Under the pieces are notes generated by a model. That model ran no database searches. It was not told the DNA's origin and saw nothing but the letters and a program-made list of their open reading frames with translations. From positions 1 through 23,689 of the forward strand of contig CAZSTX010000031.1 of NCBI GenBank assembly GCA_964610025.1: a DNA stretch of 23,689 nucleotides. The letters run 5' to 3'. Position 1 is the stretch's first letter. Each line of letters opens with the position of its first letter. The translations under genes and the position numbers were made by a program. The DNA is from UBA5266 sp964610025 (GTDB taxonomy: Bacteria; Bacteroidota; Bacteroidia; Bacteroidales; WCHB1-69). Positions 17,605 to 23,689 of this stretch are shown here, in pieces.

Positions 17605-17612
17605 CAAAAGTA
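17605..17612 (-). promoter_or_regulatory. -7 promoter element of the EF-hand protein gene
   Basis: CAAAAGTA on the plus strand is TACTTTTG on the minus strand, matching TAnnTTTG, and ends 19 nt before the start codon. No clear TTG appears at the -33 distance. Confidence 0.45.
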
Positions 17613-17653
17613 AGTAAATTTTTCGAATAAATTTATTCTTTATTACTCTAAAA

Positions 17654-18292
17654 TTAAAAATAGTAACGATACTGTTTTTTAAATTTCACTATCAATTCTT
17701 GAAGAGACGGATAAAAAAAATGCAAATTAGTATCTATTTCAGTTAGTAACATCCAATAAACATCGGTAATATTTTCTTCTATTTGTGGTACAAGTTTATT
17801 TATAGAAGTAGTTTTCATATAAAACCACATTGTCTCTTTCAATATCAGTTTATTTTTATCAGAAAAAATATGATAAGTATTATCTAATTTGTTTATTATC
17901 TGCAAATTAGATATGTTTGTTTCTTCTTCTACTTCTCTTATTGCTGCAGTTTCTATTTTTTCATTTTTTTCGATATGTCCTTTTGGAAAATCTAAAAAAC
18001 AGAAACGTTTAATAACAAGTATCTTATTTTCATTATTAACAACAATGCCTCCTGCTGCTCTTTCTACAATAAAAAAAGTTTTTAAATATGCTAATGTTTT
18101 TTCTAAATTATTTTTCAAACAGTATAACGAAAATGATTGTTGTTCTTCTAAAAACAATTTCATTTTAGCACCTAAAAATTTATTTTCTTCAAAAAGCACA
18201 GCATTATTTTTCTGTAAATCAGCTAATTGATTTACATTATAGATTATTACAGATAATATGGCTTCGTTATAAAAAAGATTGTATTTTTGCAT
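17654..18292 (-). CDS. Nudix hydrolase
   Basis: A 212-residue cytosolic protein. The Nudix box covers 105-127: G105-x5-E111-x7-R119-E-V-E-E-E-T-N-I. It matches GX5EX7REUXEEXGU except that the Gly of the last pair is Asn126. These enzymes hydrolyse nucleoside diphosphates linked to another group, with Mg2+ held by the box glutamates; the substrate cannot be read from the sequence. The segment before the box, AGGIVVNNENKILVIKR, is the usual first Nudix strand, and FPKGHIE resembles diadenosine polyphosphate or ADP-sugar hydrolases. About 75 extra residues precede the domain. The ATG is 15 nt from that of the divergent pyrE gene. Confidence 0.82.
   Translation of the reverse strand: MQKYNLFYNEAILSVIIYNVNQLADLQKNNAVLFEENKFLGAKMKLFLEEQQSFSLYCLKNNLEKTLAYLKTFFIVERAAGGIVVNNENKILVIKRFCFLDFPKGHIEKNEKIETAAIREVEEETNISNLQIINKLDNTYHIFSDKNKLILKETMWFYMKTTSINKLVPQIEENITDVYWMLLTEIDTNLHFFYPSLQELIVKFKKQYRYYF
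18282..18289 (+). promoter_or_regulatory. -7 promoter element of pyrE, inside the Nudix gene start region
   Basis: TATTTTTG matches TAnnTTTG and ends 18 nt before the ATG of pyrE. It overlaps the first codons of the divergent Nudix gene, whose ATG is at 18292, so polymerase starting for pyrE would cover the start of that gene. Confidence 0.5.
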
Positions 18293-18307
18293 TATAAATA
18301 TTTTTAT

Positions 18308-18946
18308 ATGGAATTATCGAAACGTTGTGCTAATCATCTATTGAAAATTAAGGCAATAAAATTAAGTCCGTCACAACCATTCACATGGGCATCTGGATTA
18401 AAGTCTCCAATATATTGCGACAATCGTAAAACACTTTCTTATCTAGAGGTAAGAACGTTTATTAAAGAAGGTTTAGTGCATTTAATTCGTACAAATTTTC
18501 CTTCTGTAGAAGTTATTGCAGGCGTTGCCACAGGTGCTATTGCACAAGGAGTTTTAGTGGCACAAGAGTTAAATCTTCCTTTTGTTTATGTACGTAGTGA
18601 AGAAAAAAAACATGGATTAACCAATGTTGTAGAAGGCATTGTAACAGCCAATCAGAAAGTGGTAGTCATTGAAGACCTCGTTTCTACAGGTCAAAGTAGT
18701 TTAAAAGCAGTTAGTGCATTAAAAGAAATAGGCTGCAATGTATTGGGAATGGTAGCTATTTTCACTTATAATTTACCAATTGCAAAAGAACGTTTTGCAG
18801 ATGCTAAAGTCAATTTACACACCTTAACCAACTATCATTTTCTTGTAGAAGAAGCTATTTCACAAGGTTATATAGAAGTTCAAGAACAAAAAACATTAAA
18901 TAAATGGAGTCAAGACCCTCAGTTATGGTCGCAACAATTCGAATAA
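18308..18946 (+). CDS. pyrE: Orotate phosphoribosyltransferase
   Basis: A 212-residue cytosolic enzyme that joins orotate and PRPP to give orotidine 5'-monophosphate in pyrimidine synthesis. The PRPP-binding motif VVVIEDLVSTGQS lies at about 118-130. Other family marks are FTWASGLKSPIYCDNR near the N-terminus, GVATGAIAQGVLVA, and YVRSEEKKHG, the catalytic loop region. The frame is open back to a TTG at 18287, but ATG at 18308 gives the usual length and a normal N-terminus (MELSKRCANHLLK), and the predicted transcript would start after that TTG. It begins a three-gene unit with an SRPBCC protein and an M16 peptidase. Other pyr genes are not in the window. Confidence 0.93.
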   Translation: MELSKRCANHLLKIKAIKLSPSQPFTWASGLKSPIYCDNRKTLSYLEVRTFIKEGLVHLIRTNFPSVEVIAGVATGAIAQGVLVAQELNLPFVYVRSEEKKHGLTNVVEGIVTANQKVVVIEDLVSTGQSSLKAVSALKEIGCNVLGMVAIFTYNLPIAKERFADAKVNLHTLTNYHFLVEEAISQGYIEVQEQKTLNKWSQDPQLWSQQFE

Positions 18947-18952
18947 AATACT

Positions 18953-19357
18953 ATGGATTTATCAAGTAATGAAATACACATACAAGCCAAAGATGAAATG
19001 ATTTTTCAAATGCTATCTAATTGTAATAATTTTCAGCAATATGTGCCTGAAATTCAGAACTGGTCATCGACAGAAAACGCTTGCAGTTTTTCTATACAAG
19101 GTGCTGGAGATGTGCAAATGAATATTATCGAAAAAAAAGCATTTTCGTCTATCGTTTATAATATTAAAAACGACCAAATCAAATCTTTAATCATTTCTTT
19201 TCATATAAAAAACAATGGCAATGGGAGTTTGTTTTATGGTCAATCAACAGTAGAAATTCCAACTTTTGTAGCTCAAATGATTAAGCCATCGCTCCAAAAA
19301 TTTTTAGATCTGTTAGTAGCACGCATTAAAATAGCAGTTGAAAATAAAAGTTTATAA
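18953..19357 (+). CDS. SRPBCC (START-like) family protein
   Basis: A 134-residue protein with the outline of a polyketide cyclase/START-like fold: a strand at the start (NEIHIQAKDEMIFQML), a middle with alternating strands (QGAGDVQMNIIEKKAF), and a long C-terminal helix (PSLQKFLDLLVARIKIAV). Such folds form a deep hydrophobic pocket for a small ligand; the ligand here is unknown. There is no signal peptide. It starts 6 nt after pyrE and ends 17 nt before the M16 peptidase gene, so it is part of the pyrE unit. I recall pyrE-SRPBCC neighbours in other Bacteroidota but cannot check that here. Confidence 0.68.
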   Translation: MDLSSNEIHIQAKDEMIFQMLSNCNNFQQYVPEIQNWSSTENACSFSIQGAGDVQMNIIEKKAFSSIVYNIKNDQIKSLIISFHIKNNGNGSLFYGQSTVEIPTFVAQMIKPSLQKFLDLLVARIKIAVENKSL

Positions 19358-19374
19358 TATTTTCTTTACTTACT

Positions 19375-20622
19375 ATGGTAACTTTCGAAACATTCGATCT
19401 TGACAATGGGTTACGTATTATTTTACACACCGACACTACTACTCCTTTAGCAACAGTAAATCTTAGCTATAAAGTAGGGTCTAAAAATGAAAACCCTAAC
19501 AAAACTGGATTTGCTCACTTATTCGAACATCTGATGTTTGGAGGGTCTAAACACATTCCTTCTTACGACAAAATAGTGCAATCGGTTGGTGGAGAAAACA
19601 ATGCTTTTACTAATCCCGATATAACCAATTATTATATTAATCTACCTGCTAAAAATCTTGAAACAGCTCTTTGGTTAGAAGCTGACAGAATGAATGAATT
19701 AGCATTTTCAGAACAAGCCCTTGCTATACAAAAGGATGTAGTTATAGAAGAGTTTAAACAATCTTATCTTAATCAACCTTATGGGGATTTGATGTTGCTT
19801 TTAAAGCCTTTGGCTTACAAAGTGCATCCTTATCAATGGAATACTATTGGAAAAAGTACCGAACATATTGCCAATGCAAGCATTGAAGAAGTGAAAAGTT
19901 TTTTTTACCAATATTATCGTCCTAATAATGCAATACTGTCTATTGCAGGCAATATCGACAAAGAACAAACACTATTATGGATAAAAAAATGGTTTGGTGA
20001 AATCCCAATGGGAAGTAAAGACACAACTATGCTCCTTGTAGAACCTCCTCAAACCGAGAAACGTTTTTTAGAAGTAGAACGTCAAGTTCCTTATGATTTT
20101 ATTTCCATGGCTTTTCATACATGCAAAAGAAGTAGTAATGATTTTTATGCTACTGATTTATTATCTGACATTTTATCTAATGGGAAATCTTCTCGATTTC
20201 AAGAGATTTTAATCAATAAAAAACGCATATTTTCTTATATTAATAGCTCTCTAACAGAAACGTATGACGAAGGTTTGTTTATCATTAACGGCATTTTAGC
20301 AGCAGGCATTTCACTACAAACCGCCGAAAATGCCATTTGGGAACAATTAGAAGAATTAAAAAACAAAACTATTGAAGATAAAGAATTGCAAAAAGTAAAG
20401 AATAAAGTTAAGACTTTACTTTATTTCAACGAATTGAATGTGCAAACAAAAGCCTTGTCGCTTTGTCTTTTCGAAATTATTGACAGTGCAAAACGTATTA
20501 ATAGCGAAGAAAAAAGATACACTTCTGTAAGCCCCAACGATATCCTAAAAGCAAGTAACACCGTTTTCAGAATCGAAAATAGTTCTACTATTTATTATAA
20601 AGCTGCAAAGGCAGTTATGTAA
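19375..20622 (+). CDS. M16 family zinc metallopeptidase
   Basis: A 415-residue single-unit M16B peptidase. The inverted zinc motif HxxEH is H48-L-F-E51-H52, in FAHLFEHLMFGGS, where E51 is the catalytic base. The third zinc ligand is E125 or E126 in VVIEEFKQ, at the expected distance of about 75 residues. A second, inactive-type M16 half follows (about 200-410), including SDILSNGKSSRFQ. No signal peptide is seen: the protein starts directly with TFETFDLDNGLRIIL, so it is probably cytosolic, unlike many periplasmic members. It is the last gene of the pyrE unit and converges with the aconitase-like gene, with 22 nt between the stops. Confidence 0.88.
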   Translation: MVTFETFDLDNGLRIILHTDTTTPLATVNLSYKVGSKNENPNKTGFAHLFEHLMFGGSKHIPSYDKIVQSVGGENNAFTNPDITNYYINLPAKNLETALWLEADRMNELAFSEQALAIQKDVVIEEFKQSYLNQPYGDLMLLLKPLAYKVHPYQWNTIGKSTEHIANASIEEVKSFFYQYYRPNNAILSIAGNIDKEQTLLWIKKWFGEIPMGSKDTTMLLVEPPQTEKRFLEVERQVPYDFISMAFHTCKRSSNDFYATDLLSDILSNGKSSRFQEILINKKRIFSYINSSLTETYDEGLFIINGILAAGISLQTAENAIWEQLEELKNKTIEDKELQKVKNKVKTLLYFNELNVQTKALSLCLFEIIDSAKRINSEEKRYTSVSPNDILKASNTVFRIENSSTIYYKAAKAVM

Positions 20623-20644
20623 TATTAATTGTTATTGATTGGCA

Positions 20645-22453
20645 CTAACCCAATAACCCTCCTTTTTGATAAATTTCGTTTTGCACATCAAAAAATGCTC
20701 GAATATGCGTCGATTTATTTTTAGTTATATTATGTACTTCGCCCGTTATAAAATCGACACTAATTTCGTCTTTATCTTCTAATTGCAGTTCTTTTAATTG
20801 TTCTAAAGAATAAGTAAGTATAGGAAAAGCAGCATTAATAGCATTTCTTTCATAAATAGCTCCGAAAGATTCGGCTATTACACAAGAAATTTTTAACGCA
20901 ATAAAACAATCAACTGCTTGTTGTCGTGAACTTCCAGCACCAAAATTTTTACCTGTAACTATAATATCTCCGGGTTTTGCTTCTTTTGCAAAATGCTCAT
21001 ATCCTTTCAGGTTATCGAAAGCGTATTGTCCCATTTCTTCTATTTTTGTAATAGTGAGATAACGGTTATGAAAAATCATATCTGTGTCGATATCATCTTG
21101 ATTAATCAACCAAACTCTTCCTTTTACAAAAGTAGGTTTTTCAATAGTGCTTTTTTCACTTTTAGTGTTAGATGTAAATACTTTGTCTGCTATTTTTTGA
21201 TGTACTAATGGTAAATGTTCAATATGCGGTGCTGTTATATACCCCACAACTGCTGATGCTGCGACAGTAGTCGGAGATGCTAAATACACTTTTCCTTTTC
21301 CTTGTTTTCCTTCAAAATTACGATTTCCTGTTGATAGCGTAACTTCTTCAGGTCCATTTTGACCGATTTGTCCAGCTGCACAACCAGCACAACCAGCATT
21401 TGCTACTAAAGCTCCCGCATCTTTAAATATTTGAATAAGCCCTTCGTCCATAGCTTGTTTCCAAATGGCATCGGTAGCAGGAACTATTTTAAGGACAACT
21501 TCATTTGCTACTTTTTTGCCTTTTAATACCGTAGCTGCTGCTCGTAAATCATTTATACGTCCATTGGTACAACTTCCTATAAATGCTGCATCTATTTTAA
21601 CGCCTTTATTCAATTGAATAAGTTCAGTGTCGTGAGGATGCCCTGGCAAAGCAATAAGAGGCTCAAAATCACTAACATCAATATTAAACTCTTGTGCATA
21701 TATTGCTTCTTTCGATGCTTCTACTATTTGATATCGTTTGCCTGTTTTATTTTCTAATTCTTTTAATATTTGCTGATTAGGTGTAAACAATAAAATAATT
21801 GCCCCCATTTCTGTTGCCATAGACGAAATGGTGATACGTTCGTCTAATGTTAATTTATCAATACATTCTCCGTATAGTTCTACCGATTTGGCAAGCAATT
21901 TATTAGAACCAAATATACGTAATAAGTTTAAAACAAAATCTTTTGCTGTTACATTAGGAGATAATTTTCCATTAAAATTGATTTTTACACTCTCTGGCAC
22001 TTTGAACCAAACTTTTCCGTTTGCCCAAGCAGCTGCAATGTCTTGGTCGCCCATTCCTTGTCCGAAAGCTCCAATTGCACCCATAATATTAGCGTGCGAA
22101 TCGGTTGAAAGAAAAGTGCTTCCCGGATAAACAAGTCCTAAATCAATGGCAATATGCGTTCCTATCCCCAAATTAACATCATATACTTTAATTCCTTTTT
22201 CGCGAGCAAAACGTCTACAAAAATGTTGATTTGCTGCATATTTTTGGTCTGAACCACCTGGATTACAATCGAATGTAAAAAATGTTTTATCTACATTTTC
22301 TATTGGCAAATTATTGGCTAATAAATGTTCTACTACATTAGCCCCGCCAAAATCGCGGGCTACTCTACAATCAATTTCTACATTGACAATATCGCCAGGT
22401 TGTACTTTTGTTTTTTTAGCATGAAATGCTAATATTTTTTCTATAATTGTCAT
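20645..22453 (-). CDS. Aconitase-superfamily hydro-lyase, LeuC-LeuD type in one chain
   Basis: A 602-residue protein with the three-domain LeuC-like part (1 to about 425) and a LeuD-like swivel domain (from about 443). The [4Fe-4S] ligands are C295 (GSCTNGR), C355 and C358 (CAGC). Active-site segments visible are GTH100, STDSH at 116-120 and, in the swivel domain, DDIDTDMIFHNRYLT (453-467) and NFGAGSSRQ (503-511). Family reactions are the isomerisation of citrate, isopropylmalate, homocitrate or methylcitrate. It is much shorter than mitochondrial-type aconitase (about 780) but close to the short bacterial aconitase or isopropylmalate dehydratase type. At the position of the Asp100-His101 pair of bovine aconitase it has D62-C63. 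There is no leuA, leuB, icd or gltA nearby, so the substrate stays open. It starts 19 nt after dtd and is probably cotranscribed with it. Confidence 0.82.
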   Translation of the reverse strand: MTIIEKILAFHAKKTKVQPGDIVNVEIDCRVARDFGGANVVEHLLANNLPIENVDKTFFTFDCNPGGSDQKYAANQHFCRRFAREKGIKVYDVNLGIGTHIAIDLGLVYPGSTFLSTDSHANIMGAIGAFGQGMGDQDIAAAWANGKVWFKVPESVKINFNGKLSPNVTAKDFVLNLLRIFGSNKLLAKSVELYGECIDKLTLDERITISSMATEMGAIILLFTPNQQILKELENKTGKRYQIVEASKEAIYAQEFNIDVSDFEPLIALPGHPHDTELIQLNKGVKIDAAFIGSCTNGRINDLRAAATVLKGKKVANEVVLKIVPATDAIWKQAMDEGLIQIFKDAGALVANAGCAGCAAGQIGQNGPEEVTLSTGNRNFEGKQGKGKVYLASPTTVAASAVVGYITAPHIEHLPLVHQKIADKVFTSNTKSEKSTIEKPTFVKGRVWLINQDDIDTDMIFHNRYLTITKIEEMGQYAFDNLKGYEHFAKEAKPGDIIVTGKNFGAGSSRQQAVDCFIALKISCVIAESFGAIYERNAINAAFPILTYSLEQLKELQLEDKDEISVDFITGEVHNITKNKSTHIRAFFDVQNEIYQKGGLLG

Positions 22454-22472
22454 ATTTTAAAGTTTTATATTG

Positions 22473-22925
22473 TTATTCTTTATTTTTTGTATCTATAATA
22501 ATAGTAACTGGTCCGTCATTAGTAAGTGCAACTTGCATATTAGCCCCAAAAACTCCACTTTGAATAAAAACATTTGTTTTTTTTCTTAACTCATCAATAA
22601 ATTGTTCATACAATGGGATTGCTATCTCTGGAGGTGCTGCTCGAATATAAGACGGACGATTCCCTTTTTTTGTTGAAGCATGTAAAGTAAACTGACTAAC
22701 CACTAAACATTCTCCTTTTATATCGGATAAGGAAAGATTCATTCTATTATTTTTATCATTAAATATTCGCAAATTACTAATTTTTGTAGCAAGCCATTCA
22801 ACGTCTTGTGTGCAATCTTGATGTTCTATTCCAAGTAATATTAACAATCCTTGCCGAATTTCAGCGTGTTTTTTTAAAGCTATCGTTACTTCTGCATTTT
22901 GAACGCGTTGAATTACTGCTTTCAT
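22473..22925 (-). CDS. dtd: D-aminoacyl-tRNA deacylase
   Basis: A 150-residue cytosolic proofreading enzyme that removes D-amino acids (and glycine from tRNA-Ala in known members) from tRNA. Visible marks: the start MKAVIQRVQNAEVTI; SQFTLHA with S77-Q-F-T80; KKGNRPSYIRAAPP; GVFGANMQV; and NDGPVT at 136-141, whose G138-P139 is the cross-subunit Gly-cisPro motif that rejects L-amino acids. Length and motifs are normal for DTD1. It is the first gene of a unit with the aconitase-like gene. The ATG lies 19 nt after a TAnnTTTG element. Confidence 0.95.
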   Translation of the reverse strand: MKAVIQRVQNAEVTIALKKHAEIRQGLLILLGIEHQDCTQDVEWLATKISNLRIFNDKNNRMNLSLSDIKGECLVVSQFTLHASTKKGNRPSYIRAAPPEIAIPLYEQFIDELRKKTNVFIQSGVFGANMQVALTNDGPVTIIIDTKNKE

Positions 22926-22944
22926 ATTTTGAAATATTATTTTG

Positions 22945-22976
22945 CAAAGTTAATATATTTTTATCTATTATTGCAA
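22945..22976 (-). promoter_or_regulatory. Promoter of dtd and the aconitase-like gene
   Basis: On the minus strand, TTG (22976-22974) and TAACTTTG (22952-22945) are 21 nt apart, close to the Bacteroidota TTG / TAnnTTTG pattern. The -33 part touches the poly-A side of the upstream terminator. Confidence 0.55.
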
Positions 22977-23012
22977 AAAAAAACGAAGTTAAATTTTTAA
23001 CTTCGTTTTTTT
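22977..23012 (-). terminator. Strong bidirectional intrinsic terminator
   Basis: AAACGAAGTTAA (22981-22992) pairs with TTAACTTCGTTT (22997-23008) around a 4-base loop. The flanking A and T runs extend the pairing to about 16 bp and supply a T tract in both directions. It ends the small lipoprotein transcript 17 nt after its stop and shields the dtd promoter. Confidence 0.85.
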
Positions 23013-23028
23013 ACTAATAAGTAAACCA

Positions 23029-23340
23029 TTAATTTGTTTTAGTAGCACCTTTCAGTCTTGATTTTTTTGCTTCAACTGGAGCAGGTTCTTCTTCTTTTAC
23101 TGGTGCTTCTTCTTTTACTACAGCCTTTTGAGCTGGTTTTGAAGTAACAGTTGCTTTTGTTTCTGGAGCTGGAGCTGGTGTTTCAGCTTCTACTACTTGT
23201 TCTACTGCTACAGCATCAACAGCAGCAGCATCTTCTGTAGTTACTTCTTCTTCAATAATTGCTTCTTCTTCTTTTGGTTGATTGTTGCATGCAAAGAATA
23301 CCATTCCGGCTACAACTAATAATGCCATTAATTTTTTCAT
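23029..23340 (-). CDS. Small acidic low-complexity lipoprotein
   Basis: A 103-residue protein with a lipoprotein signal peptide (MKKLMALLVVAGMVFFAC), the acylated Cys being at 18. The mature part is almost entirely Glu, Ala, Val, Pro, Lys and Thr, with repeated EEE, PAPAP and KEEAPVKEEEPAPVEAKK blocks. It ends with the basic tail SRLKGATKTN. No folded domain is expected; it probably forms an extended chain in the periplasm or at the surface. It is monocistronic, between a well-formed promoter and the strongest terminator of the window, which suggests high expression. I do not recognise a family. Confidence 0.72.
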   Translation of the reverse strand: MKKLMALLVVAGMVFFACNNQPKEEEAIIEEEVTTEDAAAVDAVAVEQVVEAETPAPAPETKATVTSKPAQKAVVKEEAPVKEEEPAPVEAKKSRLKGATKTN

Positions 23341-23383
23341 TTTTTTACTGTTTATTTAGTTATTTAGTGTTAATTATTTTCTG

Positions 23384-23414
23384 CAAAAGTATACTATTAA
23401 TAGAGATAAATCAA
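23384..23414 (-). promoter_or_regulatory. Promoter of the small lipoprotein gene
   Basis: On the minus strand, TTG (23414-23412) and TACTTTTG (23391-23384) are separated by 20 nt, the same spacing as at the KamA-like gene. The leader to the ATG at 23340 is about 38 nt. Confidence 0.65.
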
Positions 23415-23512
23415 TATTTTTTTTAAATATTTTTAAAAAAAATTAAAAAACAATCAAATAAACGTTTTTAGTTTACTTAATAACTCGTAAATTTTAAGTT
23501 AATTAATTTTTT

Positions 23513-23632
23513 TTATAGTTTCGGCTCAATATTTTTATTTTCTCCATGAAAGACCTCATTTAGTTTACGCCAACAATTTGTATTAAAAGTATTAAAATCA
23601 TCAATAAATATTGTTTTTAAAAGTGTTTTCAT
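23513..23632 (-). CDS. Possible 39-residue protein or gene fragment
   Basis: An ATG-started frame on the minus strand reads MKTLLKTIFIDDFNTFNTNC and continues WRKLNEVFHGENKNIEPKL. Its composition (Trp, Cys, His, mixed charges) looks more like protein than random AT-rich DNA. Upstream in the same frame there is a TAA stop, and before it another ATG opening six codons (MFLRVD), so it may be a fragment of a larger gene or transposase broken by a nonsense change. It lies near the right edge, and no family is recognised. Confidence 0.3.
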   Translation of the reverse strand: MKTLLKTIFIDDFNTFNTNCWRKLNEVFHGENKNIEPKL

Positions 23633-23689
23633 GGCTAATTAGTCGACCCTTAAAAACATTTTAATTTATTGAATATCATTAAAATAATT

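Larger units (their letters stand above)
23341..23689. other. Right-edge stretch, mostly non-coding
   Basis: After the lipoprotein gene's leader and promoter (to about 23414), bases 23415-23512 are plain A/T tracts with nothing recognisable. The possible small gene at 23513-23632 follows. The last 57 bases show no feature. Confidence 0.4.

Noticed and set aside
17889..18230. 113-codon plus-strand frame opposite the Nudix gene
   Set aside because: It is antisense to the Nudix box itself, so the minus-strand reading is the real one.
18287..18307. TTG start for pyrE, seven codons upstream
   Set aside because: It would lie before the predicted transcript start and adds residues not typical of the family; ATG at 18308 fits better.
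21828..22130. 100-codon plus-strand frame opposite the aconitase-like gene
   Set aside because: It is antisense to the conserved STDSH region of the enzyme, with no start signals of its own.
1..23689. CRISPR arrays, tRNA or rRNA genes, insertion sequences, integrase sites, phage or defence genes
   Set aside because: I saw no direct-repeat array, cloverleaf, transposase with terminal repeats, or any gene of these classes on either strand. A covariance-model scan was not possible, so a diverged small RNA could be missed.

Overview
The window is very AT-rich (I estimate below 30% GC) and comes from a Bacteroidota chromosome, probably an uncultured member of class Bacteroidia. Support for this: repeated TAnnTTTG -7 promoter elements directly before genes, no Shine-Dalgarno sequences, lipoprotein signal peptides, and Bacteroidota-type families (DUF5723, DUF4294, DUF3109). 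Genus and species cannot be told from the sequence.

Layout. (1) 1-7798: one 7.7-kb gene for a 2567-residue membrane protein with the full architecture of a cyclic beta-1,2-glucan synthase: a GT84-type glycosyltransferase, a glycoamylase-like domain and a C-terminal GH94 phosphorylase domain. It has its own promoter. (2) 7939-13407: a five-gene plus-strand operon with tiny gaps: a lipoprotein, a DUF5723 outer-membrane protein, a DUF4294 protein, a class V aminotransferase of the cysteine desulfurase family and a cysteine-rich DUF3109 protein. A promoter precedes it and a hairpin ends it. (3) 13442-15074: a monocistronic KamA-family radical SAM enzyme. It keeps the cluster, PLP and carboxylate-binding residues but lacks both lysine-recognising Asp residues. 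(4) 15075-15359: a non-coding gap with hairpins and a possible decayed gene end. (5) 15360-18292, minus strand: a Nudix hydrolase and a large EF-hand membrane protein of unknown function. (6) 18282-20622, plus strand: pyrE, an SRPBCC protein and an M16 peptidase. The pyrE promoter lies across the start of the Nudix gene. (7) 20645-22925, minus strand: dtd, then a single-chain LeuC/LeuD-type aconitase-superfamily enzyme. (8) 23029-23340, minus strand: a small acidic lipoprotein with the best promoter and terminator of the window. A possible 39-codon gene follows at the right edge.

Most of the window is housekeeping or envelope biology. I see no CRISPR array, complete insertion sequence, tRNA, rRNA or recognisable defence system. 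The best leads are the cyclic glucan synthase without a neighbouring exporter, the KamA-like enzyme whose substrate-pocket residues resemble glutamate 2,3-aminomutase more than lysine 2,3-aminomutase, and the aconitase-like enzyme with Cys in place of a near-invariant active-site His. A link between the first two through osmoadaptation is possible but is only inference.
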